From Aphanomyces cochlioides (lineage: Eukaryota; Oomycota; Saprolegniomycetes; Saprolegniales; Verrucalvaceae), in the NCBI GenBank assembly GCA_019828595.1, contig JAHQRK010000005.1, forward strand, positions 2,418,001-2,482,000: DNA of 64,000 nt, written 5' to 3'. The notes below the pieces were generated by a model. That model was given only the letters and a program-made list of their open reading frames with translations. It was not told where the DNA came from and made no database searches. Both the position numbers and the translations under genes were made by a program. Below, in pieces: positions 30,600 to 42,354 of the stretch. How positions within the stretch are numbered: position 1 is the first letter of the stretch; each line of letters begins with the position of its first letter.

Positions 30600-31920
30600 A
30601 AAATAAATCAAAAATTAATTTAATCGAAAAATAATACAAAAATTATTTTGAATTCATTGTATTTTTTGTAATTATTTCAATAAAATTCCATTTTCAGTAT
30701 GGTTAGCTATTTTGAGCGGTTCGACTAGGGTGAAGAATTGTCAATGGTGATATATTACGTACGCTTATGTTGTGCAAGTTGAGGATCAGATGGCATTACG
30801 AGAAGCCACGCTGGGAGCAAGATCAGTAGTTTAAACGTACATTTATGGTTTAACGTACGTTAAATCGATGAGGATGTTCTGCAGTCGCACCTCTCTCGCT
30901 GTTGGAATCACGATGATAAGGATATAGTCGATGGCAATTAGTGCAATCGTCTGGTGTGTATCTTGGGTAGAATGCGTACAGGATTGGAAATGGGCGCAGG
31001 AGAAGATGGAAAGGAGAGTTGGAATTGTGGCATATCGTCATTAGCAAAAAATAGTTTAAACGCGCTTTAAGTTTAACGCAAATGACAAGTTGTTGCTTCT
31101 CGACGGTGGAGGAAACTTTCAAGCGGCAGATGATGGTTCAAGGAAAACCAGGACCAGATTTTGATAAGGAAGGGATGGAGGTGGAAGAGCATTCTCTCTC
31201 TCGCGCAAACAGATTCCCAAGGGCTGATGCGCATGGCTCTGCGCGCTGGAATTTAACGTGACGTGCACCCACAAAAGCTGGTTAAAAGTCTGACGGCTGT
31301 GCTCATGATGGAACGAATGTTGAGTCGCAATGTCAATTGTAAGACTTACGAGGACGAATGGGGGAATGAATGCATGGAAGTGAAAAAAGTTGGCCGTTGA
31401 TTGCGAAACGAATGCTAAAGACAACGACAAGGATGCATCTTTGAAGTGGAAGCTTGCTATTCCAAGAGGAACAGCGCTATGGAGATCCACTCTGGAAGAG
31501 TTGAGATGGAGCGCACTGTCGTTGTCGTCACGATAGGGCGAGGAATTTTGCCTGACATATCCAGCGTGGTGTCTCTGACACAGTGAGATATTTCGTACTT
31601 GGATACATCTAAAGATTGTGCTGGGCGTCTTGAAGTGTCCCCCTCGTAAATTTCAACCTTCACGGCCACGCCATTGCTAATGTTCATGGAGTAGAGGCAG
31701 CCAGCTTAGCTTGGGGGAAGTGGCAAGGGAGACATGTATATCACCCTTTGGCCCCTATCGAATGGAAGGAGGAAGACATAGCTGTTGCTGTCTTCAAAAG
31801 TGTGCTGGGCCACCGCTGTGAGGGGCTAACTCTAAACGCCAAAAGCGTCGCTACTCTAGAGAAGACACCATACACTTCACGAGGCTAGCAGGAATGTCAT
31901 GAGACACTAGAGTTAATGAT
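30600..31920. other. Intergenic, no gene seen
   Basis: AT-rich start (30600-30700), then sequence without coding signals beyond short frames. Two GTTTAAACG/CGTTTAAA-like palindromes (30829, 31055) were noticed. No transposon ends were found. Confidence 0.35.
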
Positions 31921-31923
31921 CAT

Positions 31924-32890
31924 TTATACTGCACTTAGGTAGACGTAGTGGACGCTTCCAATGCGTCCATGAGTGGCTACCGCGAGGACGAGCGTCAAGA
32001 TATGAGCTGGCAAGAACGTGAGTATGAACGAGACCACAGCAGGGTTAATAACTGACTGTGGGGCTCGATGTCTTGCGAATACCACGGCGCGAAGCAGCAT
32101 GAATCCCCCCACGGACAAGAGCAACGACGCATTCGACACAAGGGGATAGAGGTCATTCGCGTAGAGATCTCTGCACTTGGTGTTGTGATCGTGGGTGAAG
32201 AAGGTGACCACACTTGGAATAACTCCTCCGCCAAACGCAAGCATCAAGTAGATCATTGGCCCATGCAAAGAAGTGCCCCAAATGTGACGGGTGAAACCTA
32301 CGTCAGCTTTGATCTCTATGTGGATAGATGAGCATGCTTGAACGAGTGAGTGGTCTTGCAGTAATTGAGGCTCGAATCAACTGAAAGTCATAGATTGTCG
32401 TCGTTGGGCTTTCGGTTACGATACGGTGGACGGGCTACTCGAGACCAGGGCCGTCACCACGACATCTCTAGAGAAACAGCGACATGAGGAAGGCGTGTAA
32501 GTGGGAAAGCCCTTCGTGTAGCCTAAGGAAGCATTTTGAAACCTATTCAGGTTGTGGACTGACCTGAACAACTGACTGCTGCTACGAGAAGATTCGTGCA
32601 CCATTGGATTCACGAAAGAGCCTCAAGAGCTGGTGCGACGCGTTGAGAATCCCAGTGCAGTCAAGGCACAGCGAACGACGAGCAATCTTTCTGTGCTTGA
32701 CGCACTGTCTCCATACGCTATGCAAATATTCCCAGCCATTGAAAATTGTGTCACAGGCAATCAGAGTCATGTAACGAGGTGAAATCGTGTCGAGCAACAT
32801 GCCAAAGATCGCTTGTCCAAGCACAGTCATGAGGATGCCTGTTCAGTGGAAGCTCTGGAGCTGAACTTTGTGTCCTGAGCACAAGTCTGG
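31924..32890 (-). pseudogene. MFS transporter pseudogene 1
   Basis: Minus-strand blocks match the intact MFS gene in order. 32880-32750 matches the exon-2 end (MTVLGQAIFGMLLDTISPRYM), 32740-32600 exon 3 with frame breaks, and 32280-31930 exon 6 (MIYLMLAFGGGVIPSVVTFF and LYANDLYPLVSNASLLLS). Exons 1 and 7 are absent and several frameshifts are present. Confidence 0.8.
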
Positions 32891-33249
32891 CGAAGAATTT
32901 TTACCTCGAGACGTGTCGAGATGTCTGATCGTTTTCGGCAGCATTGGGCGAGGGCAATCCATCTCATGATGGAGCGGAAGATTCGCCCATCTGACGTGCT
33001 ATCTTCACAGCTTTCCGACAGCGCAGGCTAATCTGAGACTTCATCGTCTTTGTCGACGGGATCCCATAAGCCAATCTTCATCTTCTAGTTGCATGCGCTG
33101 TCGACATGGCTTTCGACGCGCTGCCTTGTGAAATTGTAAGAACATGCGGGGAATGATGCACGCTGGACATCGCTTTGGCCTCATTCATTCACAATATTCC
33201 TCTGAATGAGGATGGACAATCTCACCCAACTCGTCACGAACATGGAGAA

Positions 33250-33900
33250 GACTGTTGGTTGTCAAAGCGCTTCCGCTTGGTACACTCTTCGTCGAGCAGA
33301 GCAAGCTTGAGGCTAATTGTCACCTACGACGTCGTTTGAGTAATATAACGTTGGAGCATGGTGCCCCAAAAGGCAATAGACAAAGGACGAATGGGCAACA
33401 AGGGATAGAAGTAACTTGTGTAGTGATTCCAGTGCTTTGTGTTGTCGACTTGGACAAACGTCGGTTGTCGGTTGAATAAATTGAAAGCCCGGATCGCATT
33501 TTCCGGCACAGCATGATTGAGGGTAAATACAAGGAAACTGCGGTCATGGCAAAGGCAACGATGTACATGTACGTGGTGGAAGTGCTTGAGGAAGTGCTGA
33601 AAGAGAGGGAACTTATGACCAAAAGAAAGGAGCAGCGCAAAATACCAAGCTCTATCAGAACATAGACATAACCTATCCAACAACCATGAAAAAAATCAAG
33701 AGGCCTACAAACGAACCTGAACAACACGAGTTGACTTGTGTGCAAGTTTGACTCGCGAAAGAGAACCTAGAGCTGGAGCGAATCGTTGACAATCCCCACA
33801 GTCAAGGCATATACAACATTGAGCAGTCCTTTAGTACAGAGACTCGAGTTCAAGCAAATCCTGAGTTCAAAAGCTTGAGGTTTCCACAATAGACATTTGA
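33250..33900 (-). pseudogene. MFS transporter pseudogene 2
   Basis: Minus-strand blocks include an exon-4-like GYVYVLIELGILRCSF, an exon-5-like remnant and an exon-6-like HWNHYTSYFYPLLPI. A duplicated exon-3 piece lies near 33780-33740. Intron positions are still visible but all reading frames are broken. Confidence 0.7.
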
Positions 33901-33969
33901 AACGCGTGAAGTTTGTATGAGACTTTGGTGCGAGGTGTCATTTCACAAGTTTCTCTCAGGGGCTATGAA

Positions 33970-34318
33970 AGTTGACGTTTCCGGGCTTCACTGAGAGATT
34001 TTATGATGATCTTCTTTTGCCTAGATCTCCACAGTCAACTGGTGGAAGAAGAGCTGTGGTATCAGGAAATGCAACTGAAGTCTGCCCTCCACAAGCAGTT
34101 CAGCTTCAAACTCGACTGGAATCCTCACAACGAACGATGATTAGCCCGACGATCTTTGGCACATTGTTCGATACCATCGAGCCTCGCTATATGTCTTGAA
34201 TTGCTTCATTGGTGCGTTTCGCATCCTCTCTCAAAGTTCACTTCTAGTGCACAATAGTTTTCAATTGCTGGCAATATTTGCGTGGCCTATGGAACTCGTT
34301 CCATCGCTGCAGATGTAG
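33970..34318 (+). pseudogene. MFS transporter pseudogene 3, cut by an LTR element
   Basis: On the plus strand, EVCPPQAVQLQTRLESSQ and FGTLFDTIEPRYMS match exon 2 and FNCWQYLRGLWNS-type bases match the start of exon 3. The copy stops at 34318, exactly where the LTR of the Ty3 element begins. Confidence 0.7.
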
Positions 34319-34581
34319 TGTAGTTGGTAAGGTCAGAGGAAGATGAGAAGTGAGTTAGATTAGCCAGCTTAAAGTTAAATCTATAAACTAAACAATACCG
34401 TATAGTTTTCGATATACACTCGGCACGACTACGGAACAATCTTCTGAGGGCCGTACACTCCCTGAGAACACACGCGCCTCTGGCCAATCTCAACTTAGTC
34501 AGACGGTGTCGTCAGCGTTGGACACGCTTGACTCGACACCCGTCTTGCCAGGCGACAACTATTAACCATTAATTCATTACA
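34319..34581 (-). repeat. LTR of a Ty3/gypsy element (263 bp)
   Basis: The segment begins TGTAGTTGG and ends CATTACA, which fits TG..CA termini. Immediately inside is the purine tract AAGGGGGGGAGAA (minus strand, 34594-34582), the expected polypurine tract next to a 3' LTR. The matching 5' LTR was not found near 38.1 kb, so the element is truncated at that side. Confidence 0.65.
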
Positions 34582-37500
34582 TTCTCCCCCCCTTGTCGCC
34601 CTGGCGGCTTGATTTCTTCGCTTGAGGTCTTCGAGCAGTTTCTTGCGAAACATGTTTGATGTCTCGCTCCAGCTCCCACGTAGCTTCGTGTTCAGGCAAC
34701 CCATGCCACTTAACCACATATTCTTTCTTACGATTAAACTGTCTTTGAAAAAAAAAAAAAAAAAAAAACTTCAGCAGGGCTTCTACGAAGTAGAGCTCAT
34801 TTCCTTCGTCATCGAGAACGATAGGCGTGGCCTTGGGGATGGGTCGGCCTTGAAATCGCTCGGGGTTTGGAACGTGGTGCTTCAGCCGATCGACGTTGAA
34901 GACGTCGTGAAGTCGGCTCATGCTCCTGGGCAGCTCAAGTCTCATAGCATTGGGATTAATTACTTCGCTTATCTTGAATGGCCCAATGTATCGTGGAACT
35001 AGCTTTGCCTTTTCCGACTGGCTAGCTACCTTGGCATGCTTCAACGGGATGTTTCGCGTAGCTAACATAACAAAGTCGCCTTCTTTAAAGGTTACATTGG
35101 CTCGTCTTCTATCGTAGTATTCCTTTTGTCTTGCTTGAGCCTTCTCTAGGTTGTCCAAAGCCATTTTGACGAGTTCTTTGCAGCGCTCCGCAAAGTTCTT
35201 GGCATACTCGTTCAGTGTCTCGATGTCGTTCAACACTGGATTGCGTAGCTTCCTTCCAGTATCGACTTCGAATGGAGTTAAACCAGTAGAGTCTGTTTAA
35301 GCCTTGGTGGGCATACTCTATGGTGCCTAAATGCTCACTCCAGTCATGGCCCAAGTAGGACACTTGACATCTCAACGCATCTTCGAGCGTTCTGTTCTGT
35401 CGCTCGGTTGCTCCATCGCTTTGAGCTCTGCCAGCAGTAGTCATGAAATGCTTAACTCCCATTATCTTCATTAACTCCTGCCAAAACTGGCTGGTAAACT
35501 TTGGATCGCGATCGCTGATGATCACAGCAGGTAGGCCATGATTTCGAACGACTGTGTCGAAGAACTCCTTGGCTGCTTGCGGTGCGTCTACGTTTGACAC
35601 CGTGGCGCAGTACTTGGGACGCTTTGAAGTCTTGTCAACGCATGTCATGATTGCATCTTTGCCGTTCGAGACAGGCAAACCGGTGATCCAGTCGACGGAC
35701 ACTGTGTGCCAACACTCATCGGGGGACTTGATAGGAATCATTTGTCCATTAGCTTTAGCTCTACTAGACTTGCATCTTGCGCACGTTTCGCATGTGGCGA
35801 CATAAAGCTTGACATCGTCTTCGAGACCTTTCCAGTAGTACGATTGCGCGACGTGGAGTTGCGTTCGACGGGCACCGGGGTGAGCTGTGGTACTCGTGTC
35901 ATGACTTTGCGAGATAATCTCGCACTTGAGTTCATCGTCGTCTGGAACGCAGAGTCTCCACACTTGATCCTTAGACTTCACAAAGTAAAGATTGTCTTTC
36001 TTTACGAACTTAGAGCTATCGCTGTACTCTTTGCTTTTGGCATAAGCTCGCTCGAACCGCTTGACTAAGTCGTCGTTCATCTTGAATGTGCTATATGACA
36101 CTTCTTCCGCATGGTTGATGACTATGTGTTGTGGAACCTCGACTTCGAGTAGCTTTGACTCCGTCTCCTCCCCCCGAGAAGGCGAGTCAGTCATCAACGC
36201 AAGTGTACGCATGTCAATAGATCGCAGGGTCGCGACGCGCTCAGTCCATGAGTGGATGCGCGATAGCGGTTGTAGCACAAAGCATCGCAGTGATGAACAG
36301 CGCAAGTGTTAACTTGAGTGCTGGACCGAGGTGGTCGAGAGAGAGCATCAGCTACAACGTTCATCTTGCCTGGCCGATGATGCAGCGTGAAATCAAAACT
36401 TCCAAAGAAGTCAAGCCATCGTGTTAGCTTAGCGGTTAAGACTGGAGTCTTCAGAAACCACTGACATGTCGAGTTGTCGGTGAAGACATCAAAATGCGAA
36501 CCGTAGACATAAGGTCTCCATTTGGTTAACGCTAACTTGATCGCATACAACTCCTTCTCGTGTGATGGCCAATTTCGCTCGGTATCGCCCAATTTCTTTG
36601 ACAAGAACGCAACTGGGCGGTCGTTGCCATCATCGTCTTGCTGGGAAAGTACTGCTCCGCAGCAATAGCCTGAAGCGTCGGTCGTGATCATGAAGGGCTT
36701 GTCGAAGTTTGGTAGTTGAAGGACTGGAGCTTGCTGTAGAGCCGCTTTGATGGTGAGGAAGGCTTTCTCCTGGCGATCACTCCAAGGCCAGGGAACACTG
36801 TCTTTCGCTAGATCGCTCATAGGCAACACAAGATTGGCATAGTTAGCTATGAATTTACGATAGTAACCAGCCATCCCGAGAAAACTCAACAGCTCCTTGC
36901 GATTAGTGGGAGATGACCACTTCTCGATCGCTCGAACTTTGTTGCTGTCGACTTGCAAGCCTTCGGCAGAGATCGTGTGACCCAAAAAGTCGACTTTGGG
37001 TACCGCAAACACGTATTTCTCCAGCCTTGCATACAGCTTCTCCTTGCGCAACACTTCGAGAACACAACGCAAATGGTTGACATGTTCATTAAGATGCTTC
37101 GAGTGCACGCAGATGTCATCTAAGTAGACGACTACAAAGGGGAAACTTGTCAAAAGAGATCGCATAAGTCTTGACCAGATGCCTGGCATGCCTGCCAGTC
37201 CCATCGGCGCAACACACCACTGCAAAATCTCCTTGTGCGTTCGAAAGGCTGTGTACTTCCGAGCATGGGGCTCGACCAGCATTTGGTGATACCCCGACGC
37301 AAGATCGATCTTCGTGAAAACCGTACAACCATGCATGTTGTTGAACAGGTCTTCGATGTTGGGCAGCGGAATCTTGGGGATTTCGGTCTGTGAGTTGACA
37401 TGGCGGTAGTCAAGCACCCAGCGTATAGGAGTGGTAGGCATAGCAGTCTTTAGCCACACTTGCCGCGAAGGCAGCTTGCCGTTCTCGTCCTTCTTGGTTA

Positions 37501-38130
37501 CGCCAAAGATGTTGGAAACCCAGTCGCTCGTTGACAATTCAACCCAACCTTTCTTTTTCAAGTTATCTACGAACTTGTCTAACGCCGCTTGCTCAACCTT
37601 AGCTAGACGGAAGGGAGCTCGGTTCTGTGGCTTCGCATCGGGCTTCAACTGCAGCTCGAACTGCACAGCACGCTTGGGAGGCAACTTATCAGGCAGCTCG
37701 GCAGGAAACACATCCTTGAACTCTTCCAGCAGTTCAACGATCTCTGGAGGCTTAGGCAGAGGCTGAGGATCGAAATGACAAAGCTTTATTATCCATCCAG
37801 GCACGCTAGTCGAGACGGTATTGACTTCTACTTCATCGTCTATCGACTCAATTTCATGCTTGCGCCAATTGATGACTGGATTGAACTTCCGGAACCACGG
37901 TTGGCCCAGTATCACATCAAATGCCTTGTCTTTGAGATCCTATTCGGTCATCACGGTGTCCTTGAACGTGAAGAATGTTGAGGAACGTGTCGCCAGTGTG
38001 CGCCAAATATTTGATCCCCCCAATCAAATGTTTGGTGCACACACGTCACTTAATCTAGCGTTCTCCATCGTCTCATTGGCGACGGCCACACGCATTGCCG
38101 GCACGACTACACTGTCTACTTCAAGAACAG
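34582..38130 (-). mobile_element. Ty3/gypsy chromovirus-type retrotransposon, 5'-truncated and frameshifted
   Basis: Three overlapping minus-strand frames (37915-36194, 36305-35109, 35236-34577) carry, in order, the end of the aspartic protease region (VILGQPWFRKFNP), the reverse transcriptase with VVYLDDICVHS (Y-L-D-D active site), and RNase H (ITTDASGYCCGAVLSQ). The integrase follows with VDWITGLPVS and the core ISDRDPKFTSQFWQ. A C-terminal chromodomain (YVVKWHGLPEHEATWELE) completes it. Frame breaks lie at about 36250 and 35280. A run of about 20 A/T bases at 34748-34768 falls between integrase end and chromodomain. Gag and the protease active site are missing. Confidence 0.9.
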
Positions 38131-38159
38131 GCTTTCATTTTATGCATATACTCTAGAGT

Positions 38160-38434
38160 AGTCTTACATTTTAGTCTAACTTGATAATCTCACTTTCCAT
38201 TTCACCTCAAGAGGTTCTGAGCCCCACAACTCACGGTATGTGTGTGTCTTGCTGAAGAAGTGCAGTGAAGGTCTTCGGCAGAGTTGTTTCATCAACATCG
38301 TCCCCATTCTGAAGTCGATGAAACTGGAAGTGGACAAAGCTGTCAAAGCGGTGGTCCAGACTTCGCAAAAATTGGTGAAGTGCAAAGCCATGGCCAATCT
38401 TGACATTGGCATCAAGAGCATCTTCAAGTGTCAT
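38160..38434 (-). pseudogene. copia-type gag C-terminal piece, inverted
   Basis: The minus strand reads TLEDALDANVKIGHGFALHQ, LRSLDHRFDSFVHF and TLPKTFTALLQQD, the usual 'LL.SLP..YD.FV....LT...L...LL..E' pattern of copia gag (UBN2 type). It is in opposite orientation to, and abuts, the N-terminal gag piece that starts at 38428, so an inversion has split one gag gene. Confidence 0.55.
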
Positions 38435-38799
38435 CGTTCAGTGAGTGGTACACCCGACCCCTTTCCTTCCTCGAATACAAAGAAGTCGACGCTGTCGTTG
38501 AAGGCACTATGCCCGATACTGATCCCGAATACACAAACAAGAACCGTCTGGCGAAAGCTCTTATACTCGCCGCACTCGATGACCAACACGTGCGAATGGT
38601 TAAGAAGTGTCAACATGCTTCTTCCATGATTAACATACTCCGCGACCGATATGGCAACAAGTCATTTCTGGGACAAGGCCATCTATTCGAGTTACTATTG
38701 AAGACTCGAATGGAACCCACTGAATCTGCACGCGTGTACTGCGACCGCTTCAAGAACACGTGGACAAAATTTTTAAATTCCATTGTTCAAGTTCAATGA
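38428..38799 (+). pseudogene. copia-type gag N-terminal piece
   Basis: FLEYKEVDAVVEGTMPDTDP, LAKALILAALDDQHVRMVK and ILRDRYGNKSFLGQGHLFEL match the N-terminal half of copia gag. The frame ends at 38799 where foreign sequence with the 129-codon minus ORF begins. The zinc knuckle and pol of what is probably the same element resume at about 39430. Confidence 0.7.
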
Positions 38800-38829
38800 A
38801 TGTGATTGGATGAAACTAATTAATTAAAA

Positions 38830-39219
38830 TTAGTTGTAACCGCGAGATTTGATAACTGGAAGAAGCTTGCGATGCAACAATTCGTGGAGTTTGTTCTCAA
38901 ACTTCTCCTCGGCAAAGTTCACTGCGGACTCAAGAGTGCGCTTGATAGTCAAACGAATGCCTTCGGTTTCTTCAACGATGTGTTGAAATTCGGGATCCGA
39001 AAATTCGTTTGCGATTCGGCCACCGAGGCAGTTGGCAATACGTTGAGAACGCTTTATAGAGTCGATGAGGTCGCGGAGGACTTTATCGGTCGTCGAGTCG
39101 GGGTTAATGCGGCGAAAGGACGTTTTCAGAAGTGTGTCCTTCTTGGCCTTGACTTGGCGCTGCTTGCGGAGCTTGTTCGAAATGGTCTTCGGAACAAGTT
39201 CTTCGAGGGGTGTCTTCAT
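38830..39219 (-). CDS. Hypothetical 129 aa protein inserted in a copia element
   Basis: The ATG at 39219 opens 129 codons. The protein is Lys/Arg/Glu-rich and helical, with SNKLRKQRQVKAKKDTLLKT near the start and EEKFENKLHELLHRKLLPVI at the end. No family is recognised. It lies exactly in the gap between the gag and pol parts of a copia element, so it may belong to a small nested element (no ends found) or be a captured host fragment. A 75 bp GGCGGC/GAGGCGG repeat (39358-39432) separates it from the copia remainder. Confidence 0.4.
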   Translation of the reverse strand: MKTPLEELVPKTISNKLRKQRQVKAKKDTLLKTSFRRINPDSTTDKVLRDLIDSIKRSQRIANCLGGRIANEFSDPEFQHIVEETEGIRLTIKRTLESAVNFAEEKFENKLHELLHRKLLPVIKSRGYN

Positions 39220-39357
39220 AAATTGGCAAACTCTACTAGGAGTTTAGTGCCAGCCAATCAGAAACTTACAGTTCTTCCTGCAATGGTACTGACCCGATAT
39301 CTCACAAAAGGAGAAACAGGCGAAACTGTAATGTAGCTCTTGATTGGTTTCTTGAAA

Positions 39358-39432
39358 CGGTCAGGCGGTCGGCGGCGAGGCGACTGAGGCGGCTGAGGCG
39401 GCTTGGAGGCGGTGCAGAGGCGGCGAGGCGGT
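39358..39432 (+). repeat. GAGGCGGC simple repeat
   Basis: Irregular tandem copies of GGCGGCGAGGCGACTGAG-like 8-12 bp units, very GC-rich compared with its AT-rich neighbours. It lies at the right edge of the insertion in the copia element. Confidence 0.7.
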
Positions 39433-39435
39433 TAG

Positions 39436-41067
39436 TCCTATGACACGTCAGCTCCTGCTGAACCATTCAATGCTGCCTTTGCCATGACTCCACGTCGGCC
39501 CCGCCGCAATCAAGCCCAACCCCGCAATCCTGTCGTCTGCTCATACTGCAACATCCGGAATCACACTGAGGATGTCTGCCGCCGCAAAATAGCAGATCAA
39601 CGCCAGCAGCAACAACAACAATCGGGTCAAAACCCCGGCTCTTCTCAACGCCGTGTCCGCTACTTAACGGGACCTTCTGAAGCACCTGTTGAAGCTCCAT
39701 CGACGACTGACCGTACTTCTGGTCAACAACGACAGAATACGTCTCGTCGAAACAACTCGCGACCTTCCAACACCAACCATGCTAGTATGATGGTGTACAC
39801 GTCGAGCTTCACATTGCAAACTTCCACTCCATCTGTTCGTATCTCGTCAGACTGGATCCTGGACTCTGGTGCTAGCGATCACTACTGCAACAACGCTGCT
39901 TGGTTTAAGAACCTAAGACCCCACGAAGGGGCTGTTCGAGCTGCTAACGGAGAAGACATGCCAATTGAAGGATGCGGAACTGTTGTTCTTGAAACGAACA
40001 CAACCGCTGGCATCGTCTCAGTCACCCTCAATGACGTATGGTACATCCCTACCATCCAGTTCAACTTGTTCTCCCTGCCAAGAGTCACGGAACGAGGATT
40101 CAGCATCAAGTTCATCCGCAATGCCTGCTTTATCACGCGTAATGATGAAGTATACGCGCAAGGCTTCAAGCACAACCTGCTTTATACGTTGGATATCGCC
40201 AATCCTCTTCCAATTGTCCCCGATGAGCCTTCCCGGGATTTTTCAAACCTCTCTTTGGCTACGACTCCATCTGTCGATGTCTGGCATGCTCGACTTGGTC
40301 ATATCAGTGTCAAGCATACGAATAAGACACGTCAATACACTAAAGGGATTGATATTGATGACTGCAAACATCAATTTTGTGAAAGTTGCCTCGCTGGAAA
40401 ACAATCGCGACTGCCCTTTCCACAGCGGTCATTAATCTCGTCTTCCGCGCCGTTTGATCTTGTTCACTCGGACATTTGTGGACCGATGCGTCATCCCTCC
40501 ATCAGCAATCGAGCGCGATACTTTATCACGTTCACCGATGACTATTCGCGATATGGCTTCGTGTATTTTCTGAAGCACAAGTGGGAAGCTCTACAACGTT
40601 TTCAAGCCTTTACAGCTTTCTGTCGCACGCAATTCGATCGACAAGTGTGTTGCCTTCGTTCTAACAATGGCGGAGAATACATTTCACATGCCTTCTCTAC
40701 TTTCCTCATTGACAACGGCATTCGCCATGAGAAGACAGTGCCCCACACTCCGCAACAAAATGGAGTCAGCGAACGAATGAATCGTACACTGGTCGAATGT
40801 GCTCGTGCTATGCTGCATTATTCGCATGTACCCTTGCAATTTTGGGTTGAAGCTGTAGCTCATGCTATATACTTTCGAAACCGCTCGTACTCTTCATCCA
40901 CACCCGGTACAACACCCTTTGAACCCCTCTGGAAATCCAAACCAGACCTATCCCAACTGCGCATTTTTGGATGTGAAGCCTATGCTCTTATTGATGAAAG
41001 TGCTCGCTCCAAGTTTGCATCCAGAACTATTCGTACAATGTATTGTCATTTTGGCCCAAATTTGTGA
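39436..41067 (+). mobile_element. copia (Ty1-type) retrotransposon pol fragment: zinc knuckle, protease, integrase
   Basis: One open plus-strand frame contains a CCHC knuckle CSYCNIRNHTEDVC, a Gln-rich linker, the aspartic protease WILDSGASDHYC, and the GAG-pre-integrase segment VWHARLGHISVKHTNK. The integrase zinc site follows with C-E-S-C, then the integrase core DLVHSDICGP, and CLRSNNGGEY, where the second catalytic Asp of the usual SDNG is replaced by Asn. HTPQQNGVSERMNRTL comes next. The frame stops at 41067, before the reverse transcriptase, at the junction with a different element. Confidence 0.9.
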
Positions 41068-41105
41068 AGTAGTTGTGAGTTCAGCACAATCTTGTTCCAA
41101 AACAA

Positions 41106-42320
41106 TTGTGCATTAGCCAATCACAAAACAGTCTTGTCAATTCATTCAACACACGACATTCCACATCAAGCACCATCATGCAGCAATCAACCCCGGTCAG
41201 TTCTGTGAATCGAGCGATCCACCGAGTGTCGCCATACCCTGAACGGCGTCGCTCACCTCGAATTGAAGAAGACATGTCATCATTGGGACAACAGCAGCTT
41301 AGTGTGGCTCCTTCGACGAGATCCAGTGGTCCATCAACCCCAGAAACCATGGTCTCTAGAGTGGTTGAATCCACTGTAGAGGCCATGGATTCTCATTCAA
41401 CAGCCCACGATTCACTCTTCCGATTCACAATAGATTGTCGACTCAAGAAGACGACCGGCCAACGGATGGATGGCGCTGACAAGCTTGGCATGCATCTAAT
41501 CACATTGAACGACTGGCCAAGCATCAAACAACGAATCTGGAATATTTGCGTCTCATCATTGCAGCCACTGGCAATCTTTTCCGGCGATCCACCCATCTGG
41601 ACATTATCAAATGACATACCAACCATTGCAGACTTTGAAAAGTACTTTGCGTTTCGCATTGAAACACCGAACGGGGCTAGAAACTTACCGATGTGGCAAA
41701 ATAGTCATGAAGCTCATAAAGAACTGACGAAATTTAGAGAGAAAACGATCACTGTGTCAGCTTATAAATGGGGAAATGAACTCTCCACTGGATCTCAGCT
41801 GAGCTCGTTCATGAAGACGTGCATTGAACCGACAAGAATGGATCGCTCTGGCGCAGCCTCGGAAGAAGAACACCAAGATGTCATTGCTCAAATGAAGTCT
41901 CAATGGGAAATATTGACTGCACCTGAAATGGCGTGAAGAATTTGGGCTAACGAAGTTTGCCAAATGCCAGAAGGCCAGAGAAGTCGTGCAATATCCAAAG
42001 GACCGACTCCAAATGTCATAAACTTTTTTCGTACTGGATCATCTAGTGCACATGAGCATTTACTACGTCTGAAGAGAAATTGTAGATTGGCGTTGGATCT
42101 TGTCAGTGGCACTATGCAGCAGTTTGAGACTTTGCGTGCAGAAATCATTCGTCAACGCATTATCATGGATGCCCAACTTGACGCTTTTTCAACAATGCTT
42201 CAATCCAAGAAAGAAATCATCATTGGTTATGCTGATGATTTAGATCCACATCCAGACGATATGGACGTATTGCGTGTCTTGGGGGAAATTCCAATCCAAG
42301 AGGACGTAGATCATACATGA
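41106..42320 (+). CDS. Unknown two-part ORF (276 + 118 codons), probably element-associated
   Basis: The first frame, 41106-41936 (the internal ATG at 41178 is a likely start), has a Ser/Pro/Arg-rich N-terminus (SPYPERRRSPRIEEDMSSL). A folded-looking region follows, with FRFTIDCRLKKTTGQRMDGA and TLNDWPSIKQRIWNICV. A TGA at 41934-41936 ends it. 28 bp later a second frame, 41964-42320, continues with a helical SGTMQQFETLRAEIIRQRII segment. The bases between are close enough for a frameshift or short intron. No family is recognised. It is convergent with the transposase at 42.36-44.2 kb and both sit inside the copia interruption, so it may be the accessory gene of that DNA transposon. Confidence 0.4.
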
Positions 42321-42354
42321 ACACAGAGCGTTAGAGGACAGACCAAACGTTTAT

